The translations under genes and the position numbers were made by a program. A DNA stretch of 64,000 bases, from positions 1-64,000 of the forward strand of contig CAYPIE010000018.1 of the NCBI GenBank assembly GCA_964410665.1, written 5' to 3'. Shown piece by piece: positions 1 to 8,719 of the stretch (within the stretch, counting starts at the first letter, position 1; every line of letters starts with the position of its first letter). The notes under the pieces are model-generated. The model did not search any database. It was given only the letters and a program-made list of their open reading frames with translations, and was not told the origin of the DNA. Source of the stretch: CAYPIE01 sp964410665. GTDB taxonomy: Bacteria; Planctomycetota; Planctomycetia; Gemmatales; Gemmataceae.

Positions 1-401
1 GAGGTTTGGGCAGAAGTGCCTGGGACCAAGGCACCGTAGGAGCACGACCTGGCAGACGCGGGATCTCCAACCGACGCCTGTCCAACCCTCAGCGGGTTCC
101 CACCCGCCGCACTGAAGGTATCGCGCCTGTCCAACGCGTCACCCACCCAACGAGCGCGTGTCAACAGTTTCCAGCCTCCGGTGTGACGCGTATGGATGCC
201 CAGCTCCGGTCCGACACCCGGTCGTCATCTCGATCGGGGTGACCCACTAAACGCTCAGCTGGGTTGTAGTCTTCGGATCGACGCTTTCTCCTGAGCGGCA
301 GGTGCGAACCCGTCGTGTGGCACGCATCGCCAGCGGACGGCCAGGGTAGTGGCATGCCGGCCTCGCCCGTAGCAGAAATCTGGCCACGTTGCTCCTGGGT
401 C
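1..401. other. Left-edge noncoding stretch
   Basis: No credible gene is seen. The open frames here have no ribosome-binding site and no recognisable composition. Positions 88-109 hold a hairpin-forming palindrome of the same type as two copies near 2531-2659. The metallophosphoesterase gene ends at 402 and reads toward this region, so its 3' untranslated region and terminator may lie here, but I cannot point to a T-tailed hairpin. Confidence 0.5.
88..109 (-). repeat. REP-like palindromic element, copy 1
   Basis: On the minus strand this reads CGGCGGGTGGGAACCCGCTGAG. It folds into a short hairpin, with GCGGGT pairing ACCCGC. It closely matches the palindromes at 2540-2561 and 2630-2651, all fitting the pattern CGGCGGGTGNGAACCC(G/A)C(C/T)GAG. 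Three dispersed copies suggest a repeat family; the element may act in transcription termination or be a mobile REP-type sequence. The function is not shown. Confidence 0.5.
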
Positions 402-1388
402 CTAGGCGAACCGTACCGTCCGCTCGCGGATCTGGGCCACCACACTCCCTTTCTGCACCGATGGGGACTCCGGATAGCCCAGTTCCGCGGGTGATGGTCC
501 GACGAACTGACTGGTTCGGCCCTCAAGGCTCATGGTCTTGGCCTCTCCGTCGAGCGTCACCACCGTATACAGTGCATCACGATACGGGGCAGTGTATTTG
601 ATGTAGGGATACTTCGCGTCAATCTCGTCGCTGTAGCGAACCTTCAGGTACTTATCACCGAGCCAGAAGTACGACATACTGTTGACCTGGATATAGGGGA
701 TGCCGTGAATGGTCTTGAGCTCATCGATGTGGTGGTGGCCGCTTAGGCAGGCGATGACCTTGCCCTTGCCGGACTGTTCGATGATGCCGCGAACTTCCTC
801 TCCGTTCTCGACCCCGGACGGGTTTTCCAGGGACTGGTGTGAGAAGATTAGCGTCGGTTCTTCGCTGTTGGTCAACGCTTTCGACAACCATTCCAGCTGG
901 TCCTTGGCGATGAAGCGGGGATAGCCCGGGGCCCGGTCGTTCGGTTTGACGTCATTACCGTCCAGGACGATGAAGCGGAAGCCGTCTCTGACGAAGGTGT
1001 AGAATCGCTCGGGCATCCCCCAAAACTTCATCGTGGTCGCTTGGTCGTAGCCGCCGTCGGTGTCGTGGTTGCCCAGGACGTGGTAGCGCGGCCCGGCAAA
1101 GCCATTCCATACATCCATAAACTTTTGATTTCGTTGGTGTGGAACACAAAAGTCGCCCAACTGTAGAATCAACCCGACTTCCCGCCGGGTCATGTCTTCG
1201 ATGAAGACGCTAAGACGCCCCGGGGCATCGTGCATGATGTCTTGATGCACATCGGCACACAGGCCGAAGGTCAACTTGGTGGGGGGCATCTTTGCGGCCT
1301 CAGTCGACAGTGGCAGGACCAGGCCGGCCAGCCCAAAGCTACTGGTCTTCAGCCAGTCGCGGCGGTCCATTGATCGTTCCGTGGACAT
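402..1388 (-). CDS. Tat-exported calcineurin-like metallophosphoesterase
   Basis: This is a 328-residue metallophosphoesterase. The N-terminus carries a twin-arginine signal (MDRRDWLKTSSFG followed by a hydrophobic stretch), so the folded protein is probably exported. Metal-binding motifs of the calcineurin fold are visible in order: CADVHQD, LQLGDF, LGNHDTDGG, IFSHQSL and LSGHHHID. The substrate cannot be told; planctomycetes carry many paralogues acting on phosphoesters. The ATG at 1388 is preferred because GGAG lies 9 nt upstream on the minus strand; a TTG at 1412 would add eight residues without a ribosome-binding site. It lies 36 nt downstream of hemF on the same strand, so the two may be cotranscribed. 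Confidence 0.85.
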   Translation of the reverse strand: MSTERSMDRRDWLKTSSFGLAGLVLPLSTEAAKMPPTKLTFGLCADVHQDIMHDAPGRLSVFIEDMTRREVGLILQLGDFCVPHQRNQKFMDVWNGFAGPRYHVLGNHDTDGGYDQATTMKFWGMPERFYTFVRDGFRFIVLDGNDVKPNDRAPGYPRFIAKDQLEWLSKALTNSEEPTLIFSHQSLENPSGVENGEEVRGIIEQSGKGKVIACLSGHHHIDELKTIHGIPYIQVNSMSYFWLGDKYLKVRYSDEIDAKYPYIKYTAPYRDALYTVVTLDGEAKTMSLEGRTSQFVGPSPAELGYPESPSVQKGSVVAQIRERTVRFA

Positions 1389-1424
1389 AGGTTGCGTCTC
1401 CTGGTTCTTCAACAGGACCGCCCT

Positions 1425-2312
1425 TTAGGCGACCTCGTTGGCCCAGTCCCGGGGTGGGAAAAACTCACTGGTCAACGCCGCCTCCGCTGAGCCGGGCTCG
1501 GGGTGGTAGTCATATAACCAGCGGACCACCGGCGGCAAGGACATCAGAATCGATTCGATTCGGCCATCGGTTTTCAGCCCAAACAACGTCCCTCGGTCAT
1601 AAATCAAATTAAACTCAACGTAACGTCCGCGGCGGAACTCCTGGAACTGCCGTTCACGTGCACCATAGGGCAGATCTTTGCGGCGTTCGACAATGGGCAG
1701 ATAGGCGTCGAGGAACGCGTTGCCGCAGTCGCGGACGAAAGCGAACACTGCCTCAGGGTCGCCTTCGAGGTAATCGAAGAAGATGCCGCCGACGCCACGC
1801 GGTTCCTTGCGGTGGGCAAGGTAGAAGTAGTTATCGCAGGCCTGTTTCATCTCGGCATAGTTGGCGACGCTGGCATGGCGGTCACACACGTCTTTCCACA
1901 ACTTGTGGAAATGGATGACGTCCTCGCGGAAGGGGTAATAGGGGGTAAGATCGCCACCGCCACCGAACCAGGCTCGGTCGCCTTTGGTCAGATACCGGAA
2001 GTTCGCGTGCACGGTGGGCACATAGGGGTTGCGTGGATGGATGACCAGCGAGATGCCAGTGGCAGTGAACGCGGAGCCTTCACCTGGTAACTGCTTGGCG
2101 AAGTCGGGGTTCATCTCGCCAAAGACTTCTGAAAAATTGACGCCCCCTTTTTCGAAAACCCCTCCTTCCATGATGACGCGGGAGCGGCCTCCGCCCCCAC
2201 CGGAGCGGTCCCAGGTGTCCTCGTGAAAGTGGCCTTTTCCGTCGACTCTCTCCAGGGCCTGACAGATCTGGTCTTGCAACGTGCGGAAGTAGTGGACGCA
2301 ATCTTCGTGCAT
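1425..2312 (-). CDS. hemF: Oxygen-dependent coproporphyrinogen III oxidase
   Basis: HemF converts coproporphyrinogen III to protoporphyrinogen IX by oxidative decarboxylation of two propionates, using O2, in haem biosynthesis; it is a cytosolic homodimer. The 295-residue length is normal. Family signatures are present in order: GGGGGRSRV, HPRNPYVPTVHANFRY, WFGGGGDLTPYYP, RGVGGIFFDYLEGD and the C-terminal RYVEFNLIYDRGT. The ATG at 2312 has GGAG 6 nt upstream; a GTG immediately before it (2315) is also possible. It fits the aerobic respiratory machinery encoded nearby by sdhCAB. The metallophosphoesterase gene follows 36 nt downstream. Confidence 0.95.
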   Translation of the reverse strand: MHEDCVHYFRTLQDQICQALERVDGKGHFHEDTWDRSGGGGGRSRVIMEGGVFEKGGVNFSEVFGEMNPDFAKQLPGEGSAFTATGISLVIHPRNPYVPTVHANFRYLTKGDRAWFGGGGDLTPYYPFREDVIHFHKLWKDVCDRHASVANYAEMKQACDNYFYLAHRKEPRGVGGIFFDYLEGDPEAVFAFVRDCGNAFLDAYLPIVERRKDLPYGARERQFQEFRRGRYVEFNLIYDRGTLFGLKTDGRIESILMSLPPVVRWLYDYHPEPGSAEAALTSEFFPPRDWANEVA

Positions 2313-2320
2313 CACTGGCT

Positions 2321-2394
2321 CCGGTTGGGGGTCGTTCGTTTCGGTTTACCTTAGCCAAGCCATCCCGTTCTGGACGCTGCTTTTGCCAAGATTC
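2321..2394 (+). repeat. Diverged direct repeat, copy A
   Basis: Positions 2352-2394 align without gaps to 2872-2914, with about 36 of 43 bases identical, including TAGCCAAGC and GACGCTGCTTT. Weaker similarity (about 70-80 percent) extends upstream to 2321. The copy begins 9 nt outside the hemF start codon. The function is unknown. Confidence 0.6.
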
Positions 2395-2530
2395 TCGTGG
2401 TTTAAACGTTGCTGGTTCAGGTCCGTGTAGTCCTCGGCTGTTCCTTGCGCTGGGCGAATGGAAACCCGCCATGTGAGAGGGTTGATCGCCTGCAGGTATA
2501 TAGTTGTGTGCAACCGATCGAAGTCATCCT

Positions 2531-2659
2531 CTTTCCGAACGGCGGGTGTGAACCCACCGAGCCGAGCGGTTGCCGTCCGTCACGGGCCGTCGGGCAGGAG
2601 TGGAGTCTCTGCGTTGCTCCAGTGGAACCTCGGCGGGTTCACACTCGCCGTTCGGAAAG
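2531..2659. repeat. Long inverted repeat of REP-like palindromes
   Basis: The left arm at 2531-2560 and the right arm at 2630-2659 are reverse complements over 30 nt with two mismatches, separated by 69 nt. Each arm begins or ends with CTTTCCGAA (or its complement) and contains its own small hairpin of the CGGCGGGTGTGAACCC type. The unit could form a cruciform or an RNA structure. It resembles paired REP sequences or a small non-autonomous element. Confidence 0.7.
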
Positions 2660-2840
2660 GCAGGCTCGCTATGCTCAGCATGCAACACCGGTCAGCACCC
2701 TCGCTGTATGAGTAGACTTGCCTGTTCCTTCTGAGTGAGGGTGAGTGTGAGTCCACGGTGCCGCACCGCCGCCACAGCTTGATGGATCTAGTTCGGTAAC
2801 CAGCGAAGTTCGCTGACGTGATGCGTGGACTTCCACCGCT

Positions 2841-2914
2841 TCGGTTGGTGGTCTGCCGTTTCGTTCTACAATAGCCAAGCTTTGCCGTTTTAGACGCTGC
2901 TTTCGTCAAGATTC
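2841..2914 (+). repeat. Diverged direct repeat, copy B
   Basis: This is the second copy of the sequence at 2321-2394, displaced by exactly 520 nt in the same orientation. It ends 12 nt before the ATG of the gene at 2927, just upstream of that gene's GGAG ribosome-binding site, so it may be a duplicated leader or promoter, or a trace of an insertion or duplication of the intervening DNA. Confidence 0.6.
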
Positions 2915-2926
2915 CTGGAGATCATC

Positions 2927-4555
2927 ATGCTCCGTAACGGATTTCTCGCTTGGGCTTTGGTGACCGGCTCCGTCATGGCCGCGCCGGTGGATTCTGGCAA
3001 CCAAACCGGCCCAACCATGACGGTGCAGACCCGCTCCTTGAGCTACCTCCTTACGAGGCTAAAGAGCACTGTCACAACCGTCCTGGGTGAACAGGCGGCA
3101 GCGAGCTTGCGGCAGGGCCTGGAGCAATCGGTTCAGCCCTACCTCAAGGCGATTAACCTGGACAAGCCGCTGGGGCTGTACGCCACGATCAAGGACAATT
3201 GGTTCGCCACTGAGCTGGTGCTGCTGATCCCGGTTCGCCAGCCGGACGGCTTTGTTCGCTTTCTGAAAGACCAAGGGCTGGAGGTACAGCAGACCAATGA
3301 CACACCCACATATGCCGTGACCTTACCCGGTCTGCCCTTGCCGGTTTACCTTCGTTTTCACAAGAGCTATGCCTATCTCAGCCCGGGGAGCACCAAACCG
3401 ATTGATGCGGAGAACCGGTTGAGCCCGGCAAGCGTCATCGATGCCAGCACCAAAGAAGCCTTGGTGTTCCGCTTCCGCCTCGACCGGCTGAGTAATGGTT
3501 TGAAGCAGAATATCCTTGCCAGCTGGCAACAACTCGAGAGAGTCATTTCGAACCCTGACGAGCAAGGGGGCATGGTCGCCTTGGGGGCCGCGGAGCTGGC
3601 CCTGCTTAGCGGTGGAAAGGAGCTCATTAGCCGATGGTTGCCATTGCTGCTCAACCAGGGCCGGCTGCTTGAATTCCGCTTTGACCTGACTCCCAAGACC
3701 GGTGAGTTCATCACGGATTTTGCCCTGGAGGCTCTACCGGACACCGAGCTGAAAGCGATGATTGGCGACTATCGCACCCGCCCCAACCACTTCCGCGGTC
3801 TGGCTCAACCGGACTCGGTAGCAAGTTTCCTGTTTCGGATGCCGCTGTTCGCTCCCGAGTTGCGCAACGGCATCATCAGCAGAATCAAGGAAAGCCAACA
3901 GCAGGGTCTTTCCCAGCTACCGAAGTCTGAGCACGCGATCCTCAAGGCGGTGTGCGCGGCGGTGATCCGCACGGTCGATTCGGGATCAATGGACGGGCTG
4001 ATGGAGCTACGCGGCCCGGACCAGGACGGGCATTATCGGGTGTTCGGCGCACAGCGGGTAGTCGACACCGCCGCCCTGGTCGCCGCTGCCCGAGCTTTTG
4101 TGGCGAAGCTGCCCGAAGCGGTGCGCAAACAGTTTGCCTTCGACGTCGCTAAGGTCGAGAACACTCCCCTGCACCGGGTTACCCTCCGAGACAACCTGGG
4201 TAAGGTCGAGCGAATGCTGTTCGGCATCGAGCACCCGACCTATGACATCCTGGCGGTGCAGGATGCGTTCTTCGTCACTTTTGGTAAGCCTCGCCCGGCC
4301 GAGTTGAAAGCGGCCCTGGCCCTCAAGTCGGTTGCCGTCGAAAACCCTCCGGTTTTGTGTCTTGAAGTCTCGCTACCGAAGCTGATCGAGGGCTTGAATG
4401 ACCCAGAGCTGGCCATGTTCAAGGACATCGCCGCCCGTCTGGGTCGGGTGACGGTGGTCGAAATGAGCGTGCGTGGTGGGGACCGTTTACAGATCCGTAC
4501 CCGCGGTCTTTTTTGGGTGTCGGTCGTCATGTTCGGGTTCACGGTGGCCGGGTAA
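2927..4555 (+). CDS. Secreted protein of unknown function
   Basis: I do not recognise this 542-residue protein. It starts at an ATG with GGAG 6 nt upstream and has a signal-peptide-like N-terminus (FLAWALVTGSVMAAP). The body is mixed alpha/beta with no cysteine-rich, zinc or catalytic signature that I can name. Segments such as GLYATIKDNWFATELVLLIPV and ILAVQDAFFVTFGKPRPAELK resemble the repeated beta modules of large planctomycete exported proteins. The C-terminus ends in a hydrophobic run (FWVSVVMFGFTVAG) that could be a short anchor or a frameshifted end. It is convergent with the methyltransferase downstream. Confidence 0.7.
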   Translation: MLRNGFLAWALVTGSVMAAPVDSGNQTGPTMTVQTRSLSYLLTRLKSTVTTVLGEQAAASLRQGLEQSVQPYLKAINLDKPLGLYATIKDNWFATELVLLIPVRQPDGFVRFLKDQGLEVQQTNDTPTYAVTLPGLPLPVYLRFHKSYAYLSPGSTKPIDAENRLSPASVIDASTKEALVFRFRLDRLSNGLKQNILASWQQLERVISNPDEQGGMVALGAAELALLSGGKELISRWLPLLLNQGRLLEFRFDLTPKTGEFITDFALEALPDTELKAMIGDYRTRPNHFRGLAQPDSVASFLFRMPLFAPELRNGIISRIKESQQQGLSQLPKSEHAILKAVCAAVIRTVDSGSMDGLMELRGPDQDGHYRVFGAQRVVDTAALVAAARAFVAKLPEAVRKQFAFDVAKVENTPLHRVTLRDNLGKVERMLFGIEHPTYDILAVQDAFFVTFGKPRPAELKAALALKSVAVENPPVLCLEVSLPKLIEGLNDPELAMFKDIAARLGRVTVVEMSVRGGDRLQIRTRGLFWVSVVMFGFTVAG

Positions 4556-4914
4556 GCGGGCCGGTCCTCATCACCGTAGTGGGACGAGGAGTGTTGGTCT
4601 GACGGGCGATCAATTAGCAGAGTAAGATCTTGAACCGTGCTCGGAGGCAGTACGCTGAAAAAAACTGGAGTTTCGTCGGCCGGCGGCATATAAAGTATGG
4701 AGGGATTCTTTTGTACAGTTGAAACTGGCCAGCGGACCCCCTGGAGTTTCATGACTGGTTCGTTCGTTTCTGGGGTTTTGGGGATGGAACCAGACTTTTC
4801 CGGTACATTTTGGGACAAAATCGGGACGAAACCGAGCGAGATTCGATCATTCGTGAGGCCGCCGAGCTGGTAGACATGAAGCTGGGGCAACAGAAATGTC
4901 AGTTTTTTCTGCGA
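4556..4914. other. Convergent intergenic region
   Basis: This stretch of 359 nt lies between the ends of two convergent genes. It is less GC-rich than its surroundings and repeats a short CTGGAGTTTC at 4666 and 4740. I see no gene and no clear T-tailed hairpin. It may be relic sequence. Confidence 0.4.
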
Positions 4915-5649
4915 TCAATTGCCCTTTTTGCTGAAAACGACGACATGTTGCCAGGGTAAGTCTGCGATGGTCTTGGTCCACTCCATCTCGGGGTGAATGG
5001 CCATCTCTTTCCGCACCTGACGCTCGCTCATCTTGTGCACTAGCTTGATCGGAACGGAATCATCCTCAAGTCGAAACTCGACGAACACCAGCCGACCGCC
5101 GGGTTTGAGTGCCTTGATGAGGTTTCGCGTCATCTCAAAGGGGAACGAGAACTCGTGGTAGACATCGACCATCAGGATTAGGTCGAGCTGATTGGCCGGG
5201 AGTTTGGGGTCCTTGATGGTCCCTTTGACCAGCTGGATGTTGTCAATCTTGCGTTCTTTTGTCCGCTGCTTGATGATGGCGAGCATCTCGGGCTGGATAT
5301 CGACGGCGTAAACCGTGCCCTTGGCGCCGACGGCCTTACGTAGGCGGAACGTGTGATAGCCGCTACCAGCCCCGATGTCGGCAACGCGGTCCCCAGGGGC
5401 GATCTTCAAAGCCCGGTACATGATGTCCGGTTTTTCCTCGTTCACCCGCTCTGGACGTTCGAGCCAACCGGCACCGAGGTGCCCCATGACCCGGGCGATT
5501 TCTCGTCCCATGTAGAACTTTCCGATGCCGTTGGGATCATGTTCGGCCCGGGTTTCGTAGCCAGGTGACTCTGGTGGCTTTTCCTGGGCAGCCAGGCCAC
5601 TTGAAAGTGCTAGCAACACGAATGGCAAGCAGAGGAATCTCAGGCTCAT
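4915..5649 (-). CDS. Exported class I SAM-dependent methyltransferase
   Basis: This 244-residue protein has a signal peptide (LCLPFVLLALSSGLAAQ) followed by a Rossmann-type methyltransferase domain: motif I VADIGAGSGYHT, the acidic strand VYAVDIQPEML, and LILMVDVYHEF in motif IV. An exported methyltransferase is unusual, as SAM is cytosolic, yet this architecture recurs in planctomycetes and some proteobacteria; the substrate is unknown. The ATG at 5649 is chosen because GGAG lies 5 nt upstream and because it begins exactly at the signal peptide; longer in-frame extensions to 5904 lack a site. It is divergent from sdhC. Confidence 0.8.
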   Translation of the reverse strand: MSLRFLCLPFVLLALSSGLAAQEKPPESPGYETRAEHDPNGIGKFYMGREIARVMGHLGAGWLERPERVNEEKPDIMYRALKIAPGDRVADIGAGSGYHTFRLRKAVGAKGTVYAVDIQPEMLAIIKQRTKERKIDNIQLVKGTIKDPKLPANQLDLILMVDVYHEFSFPFEMTRNLIKALKPGGRLVFVEFRLEDDSVPIKLVHKMSERQVRKEMAIHPEMEWTKTIADLPWQHVVVFSKKGN

Positions 5650-5912
5650 GATCACTCCGAAAGGGATATGCTTGGGGACCGGCTTTGGTTGCCCGCGAGC
5701 ATGGTCTGCGGTCAAGGTTAGGAGTCCTATAAGGCGGGAAAACCTGGCCGACCTGGTGGCGCATTGTAAGATGAGGATAGAGTCAAGTGCGAACCTGAAC
5801 ACCAAGGCTCGTTGACTCCTCTTTTCTAAATCTCCACTGGAGTGTAAACCCGCTGTACTTCCTGCGTGTTCCGCTAGCGGGGCTGCTTCCATCGTGCAAA
5901 CCAAAGAGTCTC

Positions 5913-6749
5913 ATGGCCAACGTTATTCAACCGAAAACGAGCTACCGAACAAACGTTAGCCCGAAAGGCAAAACGTTTTTGACCTGGCTGCAAGCACTGT
6001 TTGCCAACACGGTCGGCAGCAAATACCTCGTGGCACTGACCGGTGCCGCTTTGGTCATTTGGGTCACCGGTCACTTGATCGGTAACCTCAAGATCTATGC
6101 AGGTCAAGAGTCGATCAATGCCTACGCGAAGTTTCTGAAAGACCTTGGGCCCTTACTGTGGATCGAACGCGGGATTCTCTTGGGCATTTTTGTTCTTCAC
6201 CTCGCGTTGGCGATCCGGCTCAAGCAACGCTCACGTGCGGCACGTCCGGTCCGTTATGCCTATGAAGACACGGTCCAGGCCAGTCTCCAGTCTCGGATCA
6301 TGCTCACCACGGGTTTGGTCGTGCTCGCGTTCGTGATCTTCCACTTGGCACACTATACCCTCGGCGTCGTCAAAGGGGTTGATCTGACCAATCCCAGTAC
6401 TGGGGAGACGGTCAATGTCAACTACCTTGACCTGAAGGATAGCCAAGGTCGACACGATGTCTACTCCATGGTGGTGTACGGCTTCAAGGTTCCGGCCATT
6501 TCGATCCTGTACATTGTGGCCCAGTTGTTCTTGTTGCTGCACCTGACCCATGGCATCAAGAGTGTTTTTCAGACGCTGGGCCTCAACACCCGGCGAATGG
6601 AACGCAGCTACGTCTACCTCGCCTGGGGGATTGCACTGTTTTTGTTTATCGGCAATGTCTCGATTCCAGTCACGATCCTGGCGGGCGGCATCGAAGCCAA
6701 TCCTGATCTGGCTCAGACGCTGGCGGCAGCGGGAACAGGGGGATACTAA
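5913..6749 (+). CDS. sdhC: Succinate dehydrogenase cytochrome b subunit
   Basis: This is the membrane anchor of complex II, of the single-subunit Bacillus/epsilonproteobacterial type (cytochrome b558 family), which binds two haems and carries electrons to the quinone. Its 278 residues form about five membrane helices. Candidate haem-ligand histidines lie in VTGHLIG, VLHLALA, FHLAHYT and LHLTHGIKSVF. It is the first gene of sdhCAB, with sdhA starting 2 nt after its stop, so translation is probably coupled. The upstream 263 nt, shared with the divergent methyltransferase gene, should contain the promoter. Confidence 0.93.
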   Translation: MANVIQPKTSYRTNVSPKGKTFLTWLQALFANTVGSKYLVALTGAALVIWVTGHLIGNLKIYAGQESINAYAKFLKDLGPLLWIERGILLGIFVLHLALAIRLKQRSRAARPVRYAYEDTVQASLQSRIMLTTGLVVLAFVIFHLAHYTLGVVKGVDLTNPSTGETVNVNYLDLKDSQGRHDVYSMVVYGFKVPAISILYIVAQLFLLLHLTHGIKSVFQTLGLNTRRMERSYVYLAWGIALFLFIGNVSIPVTILAGGIEANPDLAQTLAAAGTGGY

Positions 6750-6751
6750 CC

Positions 6752-8665
6752 ATGGAACTCAAAGCCAACATTCCTGACGGTCCGCTCCCGGAGAAGTGGC
6801 AGCGTTACCGCAAAGAAATGAAACTCGTCAGCCCCAACAACAAGCGAAAATACCGCGTTCTGGTGGTGGGTACCGGCCTGGCCGGTGCTTCTGCCTCGGC
6901 AACCCTGGCCGAGCTCGGCTATGAGGTCGAAACGTTTTGTTTCCAAGACAGCGCACGTCGGGCTCACTCGATTGCTGCCCAGGGGGGCATCAACGCCGCG
7001 AAGAATTATCAGAATGACGGCGATACCGTTGAGCGGCTGTTTTACGACACCATTAAAGGTGGTGATTTCCGTTCACGCGAGGCGAATGTTTATCGTCTGG
7101 CCGAGGTGAGCACCAACATCATCGACCAATGCGTCGCCCAAGGGGTGCCGTTCGCCAGGGAATATGGCGGCATGCTCGACAACCGCTCCTTCGGCGGCGC
7201 TCAAGTGTCGCGGACCTTTTATTGCCGCGGTCAGACCGGCCAGCAATTGTTGCTGGGCGCCTACCAAGCGTTGTCGCGGCAAATTGGCTACGGCAAGGTC
7301 AAGATGCACCCACGGACCGAGCTGCTCGACATTGTCGTTGTCGACGGGCGTGCCCGCGGGATTGTCGTTCGTGACCTGCAGACTGGGCGGATCGACTCCT
7401 ATTCCGGAGACGCCGTGGTCCTAGCGACTGGGGGCTACGCCAATGCGTATTTCCTGTCCACCAACGCGGCGGGTTGTAATGTGACTGCGACCTGGCGGGC
7501 TTACAAGCGGGGCGCTGCTTACGCCAACCCGTGCTTCACCCAAATCCACCCGACCTGCATCCCGGTGGCCGGCGACCACCAGTCCAAGCTGACCCTGATG
7601 TCGGAGTCGCTGCGGAACGATGGCCGCATCTGGGTGCCCAAGCAGGCCGGTGAGACCCGGTCCGCCGGGGACATCCCGGAATCGGAACGCGACTACTTCC
7701 TGGAGCGGAAGTACCCCAGCTACGGCAACCTGGCCCCCCGCGACATTTCCTCGCGCTCGGCAAAGGAAGTTTGTGATGAGGGCCGCGGGGTCGGCCATGG
7801 CGGCCGGGGTGTCTACCTGGACTTCAACGATTCCATTAAGCGGTTTGGCCGGGACACCATCCAGAGTCGGTATGGCAACCTATTTGATATGTACGAACGG
7901 ATCACCGGCGAAAACGGCTACCAGCAGCCGATGCGTATCTACCCTGCGCCGCACTACACCATGGGTGGGCTGTGGGTCGACTACAACCTGATGTCGACCA
8001 TTCCGGGATTGTTTGTCATCGGCGAGGCCAACTTTGCCGACCATGGGGCGAACCGACTCGGCGCGAGCGCCCTCATGCAAGGCTTGGCGGATGGTTATTT
8101 CATCCTGCCATATACCATCGCCAACCACTTCGCGACTACCAAGCAGGACCGCTTGCCGGCTGACCACCCGGAGTTCAAACGCTGCGAAGAAGAGGTGACC
8201 GGCACCATCCGCAAAATCCTCTCGATCAAAGGGAAGAAAACGATCCTCGATTTCCACCGCGAGATCGGCAAGCTGTTGTGGGACTATTGCGGCATGTCAC
8301 GCAGCGGCGAGGGGTTACAAAAGATGCTGCAGCGCATTCCCGAGCTGCGTCAGGAGTTCTGGGAGAACATTAACATTCTTGGCTCGGACCAAGAGCTCAA
8401 CCAGCATCTCGAACGAGCTGGCCGGGTGGCGGACTTCCTAGAGTTCGGTGAGTTGATGTGCCGCGACGCACTGGCCCGGGCCGAGTCCTGCGGGGCCCAC
8501 TTCCGCGAGGAGTTCCAGACACCCGAGGGCGAGGCCCTGCGGAACGATGAAGAATATCGCTTCGTCAGCTCTTGGGAGTATACCGGCCTCGACCGGGAGC
8601 CGAATCTGATCCGAGAGCCTCTTGAATATGAGCATGTGCACCTGGCCGTGCGGAGTTACAAGTAA
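6752..8665 (+). CDS. sdhA: Succinate dehydrogenase/fumarate reductase flavoprotein
   Basis: SdhA is the catalytic subunit that oxidises succinate to fumarate and holds covalent FAD. At 637 residues it is normal for this type. Visible motifs: the FAD-binding VVGTGLAGASAS near residue 37, RRAHSIAAQGGINAA with the expected FAD-linking histidine, FTQIHPTCIPV, HYTMGGLWVDY and the C-terminal FAD contact ANRLGASALMQGL. It sits between sdhC and sdhB in the same operon. Whether the complex works mainly as dehydrogenase or reductase cannot be decided, but the aerobic context (hemF) favours the dehydrogenase. Confidence 0.96.
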   Translation: MELKANIPDGPLPEKWQRYRKEMKLVSPNNKRKYRVLVVGTGLAGASASATLAELGYEVETFCFQDSARRAHSIAAQGGINAAKNYQNDGDTVERLFYDTIKGGDFRSREANVYRLAEVSTNIIDQCVAQGVPFAREYGGMLDNRSFGGAQVSRTFYCRGQTGQQLLLGAYQALSRQIGYGKVKMHPRTELLDIVVVDGRARGIVVRDLQTGRIDSYSGDAVVLATGGYANAYFLSTNAAGCNVTATWRAYKRGAAYANPCFTQIHPTCIPVAGDHQSKLTLMSESLRNDGRIWVPKQAGETRSAGDIPESERDYFLERKYPSYGNLAPRDISSRSAKEVCDEGRGVGHGGRGVYLDFNDSIKRFGRDTIQSRYGNLFDMYERITGENGYQQPMRIYPAPHYTMGGLWVDYNLMSTIPGLFVIGEANFADHGANRLGASALMQGLADGYFILPYTIANHFATTKQDRLPADHPEFKRCEEEVTGTIRKILSIKGKKTILDFHREIGKLLWDYCGMSRSGEGLQKMLQRIPELRQEFWENINILGSDQELNQHLERAGRVADFLEFGELMCRDALARAESCGAHFREEFQTPEGEALRNDEEYRFVSSWEYTGLDREPNLIREPLEYEHVHLAVRSYK

Positions 8666-8719
8666 TCCCCACCACCGCTTGCACCCGCTCGCTAGCGATA
8701 GTATGGAGTTTATTCGTTT

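Larger units (their letters stand above)
2313..2926. other. Repeat-rich intergenic region
   Basis: This 614-nt stretch between divergent genes holds no credible gene. It contains a long inverted repeat (2531-2560 against 2630-2659) and a diverged direct repeat whose two copies lie at its two ends (2321-2394 and 2841-2914, offset exactly 520 nt). The promoters of hemF (minus) and of the gene at 2927 (plus) must also lie here; a TACAAT sequence at 2867-2872 is a possible -10 element for the latter, with no convincing -35. Confidence 0.6.

Noticed and set aside
6..242. Small open frame at the left edge
   Set aside because: No ribosome-binding site and no recognisable composition.
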